64,000 nucleotides of DNA from Flavobacterium sp. Lineage in GTDB: Bacteria; Bacteroidota; Bacteroidia; Flavobacteriales; Flavobacteriaceae. Within the stretch, counting starts at the first letter, position 1, and every line of letters begins with the position of its first letter. The notes beneath the pieces were generated by a model that had not been told where the DNA came from, made no database searches, and was given only the letters and a program-made list of their open reading frames with translations. The stretch lies in the NCBI GenBank assembly GCA_027484725.1, contig JAIXSK010000021.1, positions 99,224-163,223 of the forward strand. Reading direction: 5' to 3'. The position numbers and the translations under genes were made by a program. Of this stretch, positions 24,251 through 33,652 are shown one piece after another.

Positions 24251-24256
24251 AAGATA
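24249..24256 (-). promoter_or_regulatory. -7 box of hxlR
   Basis: The minus strand reads TATCTTTG, matching TAnnTTTG, 24 bases upstream of the hxlR start. Confidence 0.5.
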
Positions 24257-24264
24257 CGCAGTTG

Positions 24265-24295
24265 TTGTACTTCAGGGTTCTGCGTTTTAGTTTTG
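24265..24295 (+). promoter_or_regulatory. Promoter of the DJ-1/PfpI operon
   Basis: TTG at 24265-24267, a 20-base spacer and TAGTTTTG at 24288-24295 match the Bacteroidota TTG-N(about 19-21)-TAnnTTTG promoter. The ATG is at 24322. Confidence 0.65.
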
Positions 24296-24321
24296 TCATG
24301 TAAAACTAATAAAATAACGTC

Positions 24322-25086
24322 ATGATACAAGAAGTTAACAATTATGTACATTTTCACGGAGCACCCAGCAAAGGGAAAATTCTAATGATAGCCAGTTCAC
24401 CAGCCATGAGCCAGCAAACCGGTTGGCCCATTGGTTTTTGGGCGGCTGAACTTACCCATCCGTTGCGTGTATTTCAAGAAGCCGGATATGAAGTGGTTTT
24501 GGCTTCAACCCAAGGAGGTGACTTGCAAATGGATTCTTTTTCTAATCCAACAGATGCCAGTGGTTATTCGGCAAACGATGTCATTACTTTGGGCTATATG
24601 CAACAAGCATGGTTTCAAGATTTATTGAAACAAACACCCAAATGCACCGAAGTTAATCCAAATGAATTTGTAGCCATTTTTTTAGTGGGTGGTCAAGGAC
24701 CGATGTATACTTTTAGAGGAAACATCGAGCTTGAAAAGTTGTTTGTTTCTTTTTATGAATCGGGGAAACCATCGGCGGCTGTATGCCACTCTACTACCCT
24801 TTTACTCGAAGCCAAAAAGTCAGATGGAACATTGTTGGTGAACGGGAAAACTTGGACCGGATTTGCTAATGCCGAAGAAGATTTTGCCGATCAAGCCGTG
24901 GGTATGAAAATTCAGCCGTATCGAATTGAATCTGAAGCGAGAAAAATTCCCCACACAAATTTTAAAGTCGCGGTTCCGTTTAGCGCTTATGCCATTCAAG
25001 ACGGAAACCTCATTACCGGTCAGCAACAAAACTCAGGTGCTGCTGTGGCTGATTTCGTGGTCAAACTTTTAAATGAACAAATATGA
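24322..25086 (+). CDS. Type 1 glutamine amidotransferase-like protein, DJ-1/PfpI family
   Basis: A 254-residue protein of the DJ-1/PfpI superfamily, closest by eye to the Hsp31/glyoxalase III-like branch. It has GFWAAELTHPLRVFQEAGYEV with Glu43 and the nucleophile elbow AAVCHSTTLLL with Cys155 and His156. Relatives act as cofactor-free methylglyoxal glyoxalases, chaperones or amidases. It is the first gene of a HxlR-controlled unit, with a four-base overlap (ATGA) with the next gene. A role in reactive-carbonyl stress is inferred. Confidence 0.9.
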   Translation: MIQEVNNYVHFHGAPSKGKILMIASSPAMSQQTGWPIGFWAAELTHPLRVFQEAGYEVVLASTQGGDLQMDSFSNPTDASGYSANDVITLGYMQQAWFQDLLKQTPKCTEVNPNEFVAIFLVGGQGPMYTFRGNIELEKLFVSFYESGKPSAAVCHSTTLLLEAKKSDGTLLVNGKTWTGFANAEEDFADQAVGMKIQPYRIESEARKIPHTNFKVAVPFSAYAIQDGNLITGQQQNSGAAVADFVVKLLNEQI

Positions 25087-25712
25087 AGTTAGCATTTATT
25101 GGTATTGGAAACGTTGGTTTTGCGTTGGCAAACCGTTTGCAGCAAAAAGGTTATGAAATTATTGTGGCTGCTGATAATTTGACTTCTGAGACCGTTCAGC
25201 AAGCATTGATGAAAAATCAAAATTTTGTTGTTCAAAAAATACAAACAGCGATTGATCAGGCCGATGTTGTTTTTTTGGCCACGCCTTTTCAGGCAAATGA
25301 AGAAATACTCAATGGTTTGACTTTTCATAATAAGGTTTTGGTAGACTGCACCAATCCAGTTGGCCCGGGTATTTCTCACGGTTTAAACAGTGAAATATCG
25401 GGTTCTGAAAAAGTGCAGCAATGGGCAGCCAGTGCAAGAGTTGTGAAAGCTTTTACTATATACGGATTTGAGAATTTTGCCGATAGCAGTTATCCGAACT
25501 ACAACGTTAAGCCTGTAATGTTGATGGCCGGAAATGATACAACGGCTAAATCAATAGTATCGAAATTCAATACAGATTTAGGATTTGAAACCATAGACAC
25601 GGGTAAATTAGACCAAGCTTTGCATTTAGAACACATGACTTTGCTTTGGGTAAAAATGGTTCGAAGAGATGGGCATCAACCAAATTTTGTCTGGGCACAT
25701 TTGACTAAATAA
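25083..25712 (+). CDS. NAD(P)-binding reductase, F420-dependent NADP reductase-like family
   Basis: A 209-residue Rossmann protein with GIGNVGFALANRLQQKGYEI at the N-terminus (dinucleotide-binding glycines), VFLATPFQANEEIL and VDCTNPVGPG. It belongs to the NADPH-dependent F420 reductase-like group found in organisms that do not make F420, so the substrate is unknown. Translation is coupled to the DJ-1/PfpI gene by overlap, so both probably deal with the same class of reactive compound. Confidence 0.85.
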   Translation: MKLAFIGIGNVGFALANRLQQKGYEIIVAADNLTSETVQQALMKNQNFVVQKIQTAIDQADVVFLATPFQANEEILNGLTFHNKVLVDCTNPVGPGISHGLNSEISGSEKVQQWAASARVVKAFTIYGFENFADSSYPNYNVKPVMLMAGNDTTAKSIVSKFNTDLGFETIDTGKLDQALHLEHMTLLWVKMVRRDGHQPNFVWAHLTK

Positions 25713-25787
25713 TTCATAAAAAATAGTCAAAAGCATGGAAGCAAAACAGCATTTTGTAATTTTAAAGAAACATTAAAATATTTAGGT

Positions 25788-26198
25788 ATGAAACGAAAAG
25801 CAACCGCTGTCTGGAACGGATCCGGAAAAGACGGCAAAGGACATTTATCCACCCAAAGTACGGTACTCAATCAAACACAGTATTCATTTGGTTCTCGCTT
25901 TGAAAGCGGTGTCGGAACCAACCCTGAAGAGCTTATTGGTGCAGCTCATGCTGGCTGTTTCTCGATGAAATTGGCATTTAATTTACAAGCAGCCGGATTC
26001 ACGGCAACCGAGCTCAAAACTGATTGTGAGATTGTTTTTGAAGATGGCAGCATTGTGGCTTCTAATCTTACATTAACTGCGCAAGTAGACGGAATTGATG
26101 CAGCTAAGTTTGAGGAATTGGTCAAAGATGCCGAGGCCAATTGTCCGATTTCAAAATTGTTGAACACGAAGATTTCGGTTAATTATCAGCTAAATTAA
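25788..26198 (+). CDS. OsmC family organic hydroperoxide reductase
   Basis: A 136-residue OsmC-type protein (rather than Ohr, judging from the N-terminus RKATAVWNGSGKDGKG). Peroxidatic Cys57 lies in GAAHAGCFSMKLAF and resolving Cys119 in AEANCPISKLLN. It reduces organic hydroperoxides with dithiol reductants. It follows the HxlR-linked genes after a 75-base gap and may be co-expressed. A bidirectional terminator follows. Confidence 0.93.
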   Translation: MKRKATAVWNGSGKDGKGHLSTQSTVLNQTQYSFGSRFESGVGTNPEELIGAAHAGCFSMKLAFNLQAAGFTATELKTDCEIVFEDGSIVASNLTLTAQVDGIDAAKFEELVKDAEANCPISKLLNTKISVNYQLN

Positions 26199-26216
26199 TC
26201 TGACATATTTCATGAA

Positions 26217-26249
26217 ACAAAAAAGCTTCCGGTATGGGAAGCTTTTTTT
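26217..26249. terminator. Bidirectional terminator between osmC and the surface-protein gene
   Basis: AAAAGCTTCC (26221-26230) pairs with GGAAGCTTTT (26237-26246), with T-runs on both strands. It serves both convergent genes. Confidence 0.9.
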
Positions 26250-26250
26250 A

Positions 26251-29200
26251 TTATCTCTTTAGTGAGAAGTGTGATTTAAAGGTTTTTTGAACGCCATTTT
26301 CAAGGTATTCAACCGTAAACCAATAGTCGGTACTAGGCATGCGCTCGCCATTGTAGGTTCCGTCCCAGCCCGGGCCTTTCGGACTGATTTGTTTGATGAG
26401 CTTTCCGAAACGATCAAAGATTGAAATCACACAGCCTTCTTGGTCGCTGAGTCCTTCGATGTTCCAAGTATCGTTGTAATTATCGTCATTAGGAGTAAAG
26501 AATTTCGGATAATTAACCACCAAGACTTGATCAGTCAAAGGGCTTGAACATCCGTTGGCATCAATTACAGTAATCTTGTGAATACCCGGACTTACATTTT
26601 GGAATGTATTTTCTTCTTGAGGTGGTCCGTAATCCAATTGATATAAATAGTTTCCTGAATTGGTTGCTAAGATGGTTACCACTTGGTTTTCGTCAAAATA
26701 ATTAGTCACAAAACCATCAATAGAAGTAAGTGTATATTGGTTTACCGTTACCGTTATGATTCTGTTGGTGGCACATTGGCCAAAATCCGGCGTAAATTCA
26801 TAGGTTCCGCTGAGTATGTTATCTACTATGGGTGGTACCCAAGTTCCGGTAATTCCGTTTCCGGATATCGGGCTCAGAAGCGGAACACTTGATCCGTAAC
26901 ATACGCCAAAATCACTAAACTCAGGAACGGTAGGTTCTATAATCGTTACGGTCAAAGTTTGTGGGTTGGCACATTGCGTTGCATCGGGTGTAAAGACATA
27001 ATCAAAATCGCCGCTCACGGTGTTGTTTATTGTGGATGGCAACCAAGTTCCTGTAATTCCATTCGGAGAAACGGTACTCAAAGCAGGAGCCGGTGTGTCT
27101 TTACAAAACGCCGGGATGGCTGCAAAATCCGGATTTATTTTTCTAATGAGCGTCATACTCAAGGTTTGCGTATTGGCACATAAACCGGGTGTTGGTGTAA
27201 AAACATAACTCTGATCGATTGTATTACTGACCACAGCTGGAGACCAAGTTCCGGTAATTCCGTTGGGTGAAGTGTTTCCTAATACCGGAGGAGTACTACC
27301 TTCACATATTGGGCTTAATGGTGGAAAATCAGGAGTGTCAATGCTTAAAACATCAACAATTAATCTAGTTGGAGCAGTTGTTACAACACATTGACCAGGG
27401 TCAGGATTGAATGTGTAAATTGTCTGACCAACTGTTGCTGTGCTAATCGTTGCTGGCGACCAAGTTCCGGTGATTGGCGGTGTATTGTTCGAAGATGTTG
27501 GTAAAATTGGTGCAGCAGCACCCAAACATACCGGCGCTACCAGATCAAACAACGGAGTTACAGGAATATCAATGGTTATGATATGTTGCGCAATGACGGC
27601 ACATTGACCAGCAGTTGGCGTAAATGTATAAGTAGTAGTACTCACATTGTTCGGCGCTAAATCCCAAGTTCCGGTGATACCGTTCAGAGATGTAGTTGGA
27701 AATGGCGGTATCGTCCCTCCCTGACAAACACTATTGATGATATTAAAGGTTGGAACTATATTCGGATTTACGGTTAAAGTGCGTGTAGCTGAAACACTGC
27801 TACAACCTCCGGTTCCGGTTACTGTATACGTCATAGTAACAAAACCCGCTGATACTGCTCCAATCACTCCGGTATTCGCATCAATGGTTGCTACGGACGG
27901 ATTTGAAGATGACCAAGTTCCACCGCTAACACTTGAACTGAAAGTCGTAATTGTACCTTGGCAAATAGTTTGATTTCCGCTCAAAAGACCCGGACTCGGA
28001 CTGCTTGATACATTAATGTTTCGGGTAGCTATTCCGTTAGCACAACCGTTGGTTCCTGCTACAGTATAAGTTATTACAGCTGTTCCGGCAGATACTCCGA
28101 TAACAACTCCGGCTGCATTGACGGTAGCAACTGCAGTATTGTTTGATGTCCAAGTACCTCCGCTCACGCTCGAAGTAAAATTACTCGATAAGCCAACACA
28201 AATGTTTTGGTTCCCGCTCAGGGTTCCGGCACTTGGGATGGCTGCTACCGAAACAGTTCGATTCACTGTAGCATTCGGACAACCGCCACTACCAGACACC
28301 GTATAGGTTATGGTGGCACTACCAGCAGCTGCACCAGTGATTACTCCTGAGCTGTTGACCGTTGCAATAGCAGTATCAGAAGATGACCATGTTCCGCCAA
28401 GTACAGTCGGAACAAAAGCCGTTGTATTGCCCACACAAATATTCTGATTTCCGTTCAAAGTTCCCGCTGATACAGGATTTGTTACGGTTACCGATCTAGA
28501 GACTGTAGTTGATGGACAACCGCCGGTTCCCGCTACAGTGTAATTGATGTTGGTGGTTCCACTAGTGACACCGCTAATTAATCCGGTAGAAGAATTCACT
28601 GTTGCAATAGATGGTGAGTCAGATGACCAAGTTCCTCCGGTAACCGTAGGAATAAACGTCGTAGTTGAACCGACACAGATGCTTTGATTTCCACTCAGTG
28701 AGCCTGCATTCGGTGGGCTTACTACTGTTATTGCTTTGGTAAATGTATTGGCACATGGATGCGTTGTAACATTAGGAGTAAATAGGTAATTCCCATTAGT
28801 TGTGTTGCTTACAACCGCTGGATTCCAAGTGCCCGGAATACCATTGTCTGAAGTTGTGGGCAATACGGGAGGAGTTGAACCATTGCAAATAGTTGAAGGC
28901 AGTGTAAAAGTTGGATTGGTTGTGGTGGCACAATTCGAACAAGTATTGACTACCGGGAATGAAACACATGGGTATCCGGTTGCAGATAAAATGGTTAGAG
29001 TACAACTTTGCCCCGGAAGCACACCGGTTACTTCAAGGGATGACAACGTAGTGCTTCCGGTAACGGCAGGACCTCCATTGATTGAGTAAGAGTAATTATA
29101 GGCATCGGGTCTGTTGCCGATGTTATTCCAATCAAATAATACCGCATTCGGAGTTGTAGTATTACCGCAAAACATATTGATGGTTCCGCTGATTGAATTG

Positions 29201-31356
29201 ACTTTTACGATTATTCCTACTCGAGGACTTTCACAGGTTCCAACGGTTTGACTAACGTAATAGGTTGTAGTTCCATTAGTTGTTGTTGATGGAATTGGTG
29301 CTGTGGACGAAGCTACTCCCCCGGTTTGATTGGTACCGTACCAATTTAAAGTGGCACCCGGTAAGGCAGTTGCGGTTAAAGCTGTTGCGGTAGTTCCTTG
29401 ACAAAAATATACAGGAGAAGTCACTATTGGAGCAGCTACCGAACCTGACGGAGTGATGTTTACCACAACCGGTTTGATTACAAAACATGTTCCAAGCGTA
29501 CTTTTTATGTAGTAAGTTCCGCTGACGGTGATGTTTTGAGCAGCAGCAAGGGTCATTGGTATGGTTCCGGCTGCATCGGTAAAATAACTTAATGTGGTTC
29601 CGGTGGTGCTTCCGGCTCCGATTACTGAAGATTGTGTAATATCAACTGACCCCGGAGCACATACAGCCGGAGGATTGACAATATTTAAAACGACAGTATT
29701 TGTTACGTTGATAGTAATGCTTTTTTGTAAACTACAATTGATGTTTCTTGAAAATGTAATGTCATCAATGGCAAAATCATTCCCAGATACTGTGGTAGTT
29801 AAATCATAAAAGCAAATATTGGCCGTAGTACTCGCTCCTGAATTCCAGTTAATTGTTGGTTGAGTCCAAGTGCATAAATTTGGGCTAGTTGCTGCAGGCG
29901 TGCCTACTACTACTCCGTTGATTCTTACCTGAATACTTGCATTTGTAGGTGTTGCCAAAGCTTGTAAATAGTAATTAAGCGTATAATTAGTACCTGCTGT
30001 AACCGGCACCGTTTGACACCAAAACGCATCGTTTCCGCCGTTAGAGGTTGAACCATCCACAACCAACATTTTGCTTCCGGCTGATCCGGTATGCTCTGAA
30101 CAATTGGCAAATGCGCTTTCCCAAGTATTCGAATTGGCTACAACTCCGTATGCTTTTTGAACCAATGAGGTGTTGGTTGCATAATAAGTATAATCAGAAG
30201 TAAAACCTACATTGCCCAAAAAGAAGTCTCCGTTGTATATTAAATTATCTGATCTTGATGTATTACAGGCAACTGTGTAAACCGTTGTTTGTGTGGGGCT
30301 CAATGTTTGAGATGCTCCAGTGGCAGCCATTCCCGGATCGTTGGGTAGTGCTGACCAATTGTATGTTGATGACAAAAAACTGGCATTGGCTGAAATAGTG
30401 GTGTTTTCACCGGGGCATATATTGGTTTTGGTGGCGGTTAAAGTCAAGTCAGGAGGATTCGGAACAACAATTCCATTTTGTGTATGGGTTCCGCCGTTGC
30501 TATCCGTAACTGTTAAACTGTAATTACCCGGAGCAAGACCGGTAAATTGACCATTTGCACTGGTCGGAATATTCACCGGACCGCTGAGTGCATAATTTGT
30601 ATAAGGCGGAGTTCCTCCAATTCCGTAACCAAAAATACTTCCGTTGTTAGCACCCGGGCATGTGAGATTAGTTATAGAATAAGTTAATGCCAAAGGTTGT
30701 GGAGGAGCCAAAACCTCCAAATCATCCATCGCAAAATCATTACCTGCTAAGCTGGTGTTGTTGTTATACATTTCAATGTTGACACAGGCATTGGTTGGTA
30801 CAAAAGTGTATACCACTTGCTGCCAACCTGAAGCCGGAAGCGGAACCACAACATCTCCAGAGCCAGTGGTAACATTGGTTGATGTTCGGGTAATATTATT
30901 GGCATTATTCCATTGAATATTAATCTGAGCTTGTGTGGCCAGATTGGTCACTGTGTTAGAAGCTGATCGAATCCAAAAACTAAAAGTGTAGGTTGTCCCA
31001 ACTGTCAAGCCACAAACACCGCCACCGCTATTACCTGCTCTCCAAAAACGTTGTTGACCGCCTGTGTTGGTTCCGTCTACTACAAGCATATTACCAGTTC
31101 CTGAGGTGTGATCGCCAAACGATAAAAAGTTAGCCGTATTCATAGGCTGCGGATTGTTTGTTACCGCATAATTTCCGGGTGAAGTACTTCCTGAAAATGG
31201 AGGTGTTATTTCGTTATAACAACAGCTATTGATATTAAAACCAACACCGTTGCTACCGCTTTCGAAGTTTCCGTTAGATAAAAGATTTTGTGCAAATCCG
31301 GCTGCTGAAGCCAAAAGTATAAATAGAACAAACAGATTTTTAAACTGATGTGTCAT
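26251..31356 (-). CDS. Giant type IX-secreted surface protein with Ig-like repeats and a type B (CHU_C) sorting domain
   Basis: A 1701-residue secreted protein with a signal peptide ending near Ala22. Two related modules (about 24-216 and 372-537) contain NGNF/NGDF, MLVVDG and GNDFA(M/I)DD and resemble carbohydrate-binding jelly rolls. Four Ig/BIG2-like repeats of about 79 residues (884-1201, each with GNQ.IC.G and GGTW.S) follow. Another repeat of about 67 residues (C.G, NGITGTW, YTFTP, QC) occurs once at 815-883 and five times at 1202-1542. The C-terminus (1615-1701; FFTPNDDNYNDTWNIEG, FDRFGKLI, GWDGTYNG, YWF) is the gliding-motility-associated type B sorting domain. Probably a cell-surface adhesin or binding protein. 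It stands alone with its own terminator. Confidence 0.92.
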   Translation of the reverse strand: MTHQFKNLFVLFILLASAAGFAQNLLSNGNFESGSNGVGFNINSCCYNEITPPFSGSTSPGNYAVTNNPQPMNTANFLSFGDHTSGTGNMLVVDGTNTGGQQRFWRAGNSGGGVCGLTVGTTYTFSFWIRSASNTVTNLATQAQINIQWNNANNITRTSTNVTTGSGDVVVPLPASGWQQVVYTFVPTNACVNIEMYNNNTSLAGNDFAMDDLEVLAPPQPLALTYSITNLTCPGANNGSIFGYGIGGTPPYTNYALSGPVNIPTSANGQFTGLAPGNYSLTVTDSNGGTHTQNGIVVPNPPDLTLTATKTNICPGENTTISANASFLSSTYNWSALPNDPGMAATGASQTLSPTQTTVYTVACNTSRSDNLIYNGDFFLGNVGFTSDYTYYATNTSLVQKAYGVVANSNTWESAFANCSEHTGSAGSKMLVVDGSTSNGGNDAFWCQTVPVTAGTNYTLNYYLQALATPTNASIQVRINGVVVGTPAATSPNLCTWTQPTINWNSGASTTANICFYDLTTTVSGNDFAIDDITFSRNINCSLQKSITINVTNTVVLNIVNPPAVCAPGSVDITQSSVIGAGSTTGTTLSYFTDAAGTIPMTLAAAQNITVSGTYYIKSTLGTCFVIKPVVVNITPSGSVAAPIVTSPVYFCQGTTATALTATALPGATLNWYGTNQTGGVASSTAPIPSTTTNGTTTYYVSQTVGTCESPRVGIIVKVNSISGTINMFCGNTTTPNAVLFDWNNIGNRPDAYNYSYSINGGPAVTGSTTLSSLEVTGVLPGQSCTLTILSATGYPCVSFPVVNTCSNCATTTNPTFTLPSTICNGSTPPVLPTTSDNGIPGTWNPAVVSNTTNGNYLFTPNVTTHPCANTFTKAITVVSPPNAGSLSGNQSICVGSTTTFIPTVTGGTWSSDSPSIATVNSSTGLISGVTSGTTNINYTVAGTGGCPSTTVSRSVTVTNPVSAGTLNGNQNICVGNTTAFVPTVLGGTWSSSDTAIATVNSSGVITGAAAGSATITYTVSGSGGCPNATVNRTVSVAAIPSAGTLSGNQNICVGLSSNFTSSVSGGTWTSNNTAVATVNAAGVVIGVSAGTAVITYTVAGTNGCANGIATRNINVSSSPSPGLLSGNQTICQGTITTFSSSVSGGTWSSSNPSVATIDANTGVIGAVSAGFVTMTYTVTGTGGCSSVSATRTLTVNPNIVPTFNIINSVCQGGTIPPFPTTSLNGITGTWDLAPNNVSTTTYTFTPTAGQCAVIAQHIITIDIPVTPLFDLVAPVCLGAAAPILPTSSNNTPPITGTWSPATISTATVGQTIYTFNPDPGQCVVTTAPTRLIVDVLSIDTPDFPPLSPICEGSTPPVLGNTSPNGITGTWSPAVVSNTIDQSYVFTPTPGLCANTQTLSMTLIRKINPDFAAIPAFCKDTPAPALSTVSPNGITGTWLPSTINNTVSGDFDYVFTPDATQCANPQTLTVTIIEPTVPEFSDFGVCYGSSVPLLSPISGNGITGTWVPPIVDNILSGTYEFTPDFGQCATNRIITVTVNQYTLTSIDGFVTNYFDENQVVTILATNSGNYLYQLDYGPPQEENTFQNVSPGIHKITVIDANGCSSPLTDQVLVVNYPKFFTPNDDNYNDTWNIEGLSDQEGCVISIFDRFGKLIKQISPKGPGWDGTYNGERMPSTDYWFTVEYLENGVQKTFKSHFSLKR
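26731..27753 (-). repeat. Five tandem ~66-74-residue repeats inside the surface protein
   Basis: These encode residues 1202-1542. Each unit has a Cys-x-Gly or similar near the start, an NGITGTW-type core and a closing (G/T)QCA. A sixth, isolated unit is encoded at 28708-28914, before the other repeat family. Confidence 0.8.
27754..28707 (-). repeat. Four tandem ~79-residue BIG2-like repeats inside the surface protein
   Basis: These encode residues 884-1201. Units share GNQ-(S/N/T)-IC-(V/Q)-G, GGTW(S/T)S, (I/V)AT(V/I) and a closing GGC or NGC. They are similar enough to recombine or to be collapsed in assembly. Confidence 0.85.
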
Positions 31357-31442
31357 TACAAGCTATATTTTTATAGTAAACAAGCCGTAAATATAACAAA
31401 TATTGCCTAACTCAAGGTTTATAGATACAGTATTTTATCAAT

Positions 31443-31472
31443 AAAAAAAGAGCGACTTTTCAGGCCGCTCTT
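31443..31472 (-). terminator. Terminator of the fused E1 dehydrogenase gene
   Basis: On the minus strand, AAGAGCG and CGCTCTT form the stem, followed by seven T, about 20 bases after the stop codon. Confidence 0.85.
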
Positions 31473-31491
31473 GGTATGTTTCTGAGTAATT

Positions 31492-33471
31492 TTAATACTT
31501 AATTAATTTTAGTAATGCCTCTTCAAATCGCTCTCTGGGTAAGAATTGATCTTCAAGTGCTTTGGTAAAAGGAATCGGACTATCTAAACTGGCTACGCGT
31601 TTTACCGGACCATCTAAATACTCAAAACAATCTTCCATAATCATCGAGCAAATATCGCTGGCAATTCCGCCAAAAAGAGTGTCTTCTTGCAAGATGATGG
31701 CTTTATTCGTTTTTTTGACCGATGCATAAATGGTTTCTTTATCAAGCGGCTGAAGTGTTCTTAAATCAATCAAATCAGCCGAGATATCCGGATATTTATC
31801 TAGTGTTTCCATGGCCCAATGCACTGAGGCACCAAAAGCAATGACGGTGATGTCTTTTCCTTCGCGCAACAAAGCTGCTTGTCCAAACGGAAGCGTGTAA
31901 TAATCTTTGGGAACCTCTTGATAAATGCTGCGGTAAAGTAATTTATGTTCAAAGAACAACACTGGGTTCGGATCATTAATCGCGGTAGCCAACAAACCTT
32001 TAGCATCATACGGAAATGCCGGATAAACCACTTTCAATCCGGGTGTTTTGGTAAACCAAGCTTCATTGGTTTGTGAGTGAAACGGTCCGGCTTGCGTTCC
32101 GCCACCACAAGGCATGCGCACCACTACATCGGCTTTTTCTTGCCAGCGATAATGCACTTTTGCTAAGTAGTTAACGATGGGATTAAAGCCAGTCGATACG
32201 AAATCGGCAAATTGCATTTCAACAATCGCTTTATAACCATTGATGGATAAACCCATTCCTGCAGAAACCACCGCGCTTTCGCAAATCGGTGTGTTGATGA
32301 TGCGGTGTTTGCCGAATTCTTTGACAAATCCGTCGGTAATTTTAAAAGCTCCGCCATATTCAGCAATATCTTGGCCCATAATGACCAACTCAGGGTGACG
32401 TTGTAGCGATTGCTTCAATCCTTGTGAAATAGCATCAATCAAACGGATGTTTTCAGTTTCAGCGCTTGAAGGATTAACTTCTTCAAAATCATAAGGTTTG
32501 TATACGTCGTTTAATTCGCCCTCGTATGTCGGAACAATCTCAGGCTCAGTGTTGGCCATGAGCCAATGTTCGTCTATTTCTTTCTTGATTTCTTCGCGCC
32601 AAGTTTGGTCTTGTGATTCAGATATAATGCTCTGTTTAATCAGGTATCGTTTGTAGGTTTCAATTGGGTCTTTTTCGGCCCACAAATCCATGAGTTCTTT
32701 CGGTACATATTTAGTGCCACTCGCCTCTTCGTGCCCACGCATTCTGAAAGTTTTAAATTCAATCAGCACAGGTCTTGGGTTGGTGCGCATGGAGGCCACA
32801 ATTTCAGAAAGTTCTTCATAGACTTCTAAAATGTTGTTTCCGTCAATAATATGACTTTCCATTCCGTAACCTATACCTTTATCGGCCAAATTTTCACAAC
32901 GATATTGCTCATTGGTTGGTGTAGATAGTCCGTAACCATTGTTTTCAATCACAAAAATGACTGGTAAATCCCATACAGAGGCAATGTTCAACGCTTCGTG
33001 AAAGTCGCCTTCACTGGTGGCGCCTTCACCGGTAAAAACAGCGGTTACTTTTCCGTTCTTTTTGAGTTTGTTGGCCAAGGCAATTCCATCGGCAACCCCT
33101 AATTGAGGACCAAGATGTGAAATCATACCAATAATCTTGTATTCTTGCGTTCCAAAGTGAAAACTTCGGTCGCGACCTTTGGTAAATCCGTTTGCTTTTC
33201 CTTGCCATTGTGAGAACAATCGGTGCAGCGGAATATTTCGTCCGGTAAATACACCCAAGTTGCGGTGCATGGGCAAGATATATTCATCAGGCTCTAAAAC
33301 TGCGGTGATACCTACAGAAATAGCTTCTTGTCCAATTCCGGAGAACCATTTAGAAACTTTACCCTGACGAATCAAGATAAGCATCTTCTCTTCAATCAAA
33401 CGAGGTTTAAGGAGTCTTTTATAGAGGTCAATGAGCTGTTCGTCGGTGAGCTGTCTTCTTTCGAAATTCAT
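31492..33471 (-). CDS. 2-oxoacid dehydrogenase E1, fused alpha and beta subunits
   Basis: A 659-residue fusion. The N-terminal half is the alpha subunit, with a thiamine-diphosphate motif running from GEGATSEGDFHEALN to IENNGYGLSTP. The C-terminal half (from about residue 345) is the beta subunit, with GQDIAEYGGAFKITDGF, the PICE segment and MPCGGGTQAGPFHSQTNEAWF. It is the branched-chain 2-oxoacid (or pyruvate) dehydrogenase E1 arrangement common in Bacteroidota. It decarboxylates a 2-oxoacid and passes the acyl group to a lipoyl E2. No E2 or E3 gene is adjacent. The start at 33471 (MNFERRQLTDEQ) is preferred because the longer frame crosses the -7 box. Confidence 0.9.
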   Translation of the reverse strand: MNFERRQLTDEQLIDLYKRLLKPRLIEEKMLILIRQGKVSKWFSGIGQEAISVGITAVLEPDEYILPMHRNLGVFTGRNIPLHRLFSQWQGKANGFTKGRDRSFHFGTQEYKIIGMISHLGPQLGVADGIALANKLKKNGKVTAVFTGEGATSEGDFHEALNIASVWDLPVIFVIENNGYGLSTPTNEQYRCENLADKGIGYGMESHIIDGNNILEVYEELSEIVASMRTNPRPVLIEFKTFRMRGHEEASGTKYVPKELMDLWAEKDPIETYKRYLIKQSIISESQDQTWREEIKKEIDEHWLMANTEPEIVPTYEGELNDVYKPYDFEEVNPSSAETENIRLIDAISQGLKQSLQRHPELVIMGQDIAEYGGAFKITDGFVKEFGKHRIINTPICESAVVSAGMGLSINGYKAIVEMQFADFVSTGFNPIVNYLAKVHYRWQEKADVVVRMPCGGGTQAGPFHSQTNEAWFTKTPGLKVVYPAFPYDAKGLLATAINDPNPVLFFEHKLLYRSIYQEVPKDYYTLPFGQAALLREGKDITVIAFGASVHWAMETLDKYPDISADLIDLRTLQPLDKETIYASVKKTNKAIILQEDTLFGGIASDICSMIMEDCFEYLDGPVKRVASLDSPIPFTKALEDQFLPRERFEEALLKLIKY

Positions 33472-33503
33472 TATAAATGCTGGATGAATTTTAAATAATG
33501 CAC

Positions 33504-33511
33504 CAAAAGTA
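33504..33511 (-). promoter_or_regulatory. -7 box of the E1 dehydrogenase gene
   Basis: The minus strand reads TACTTTTG (TAnnTTTG), 32 bases upstream of the chosen start. Confidence 0.5.
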
Positions 33512-33595
33512 TAAAAAAATAACAGCTTCACCTTGAAATGCTGCGTTTTTTTGAATTGTTAATAACTTTTAAAATTTCGTTTTAATATTATTATT

Positions 33596-33603
33596 TACAT
33601 TTG
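33596..33603 (+). promoter_or_regulatory. -7 box of the 2OG-Fe(II) oxygenase-like gene
   Basis: TACATTTG matches the consensus, about 50 bases before the ATG at 33653. No good -33 partner was found. Confidence 0.5.
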
Positions 33604-33652
33604 TGTTGACAAGGGTTTACAAACTTTTAGTTATTAACAAAAAAATTTTAGT

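Noticed and set aside
26251..31356. Opposite-strand open frames in the giant surface-protein gene
   Set aside because: They mirror the low-complexity Thr/Gly/Val repeats and have no starts, signals or domains of their own.
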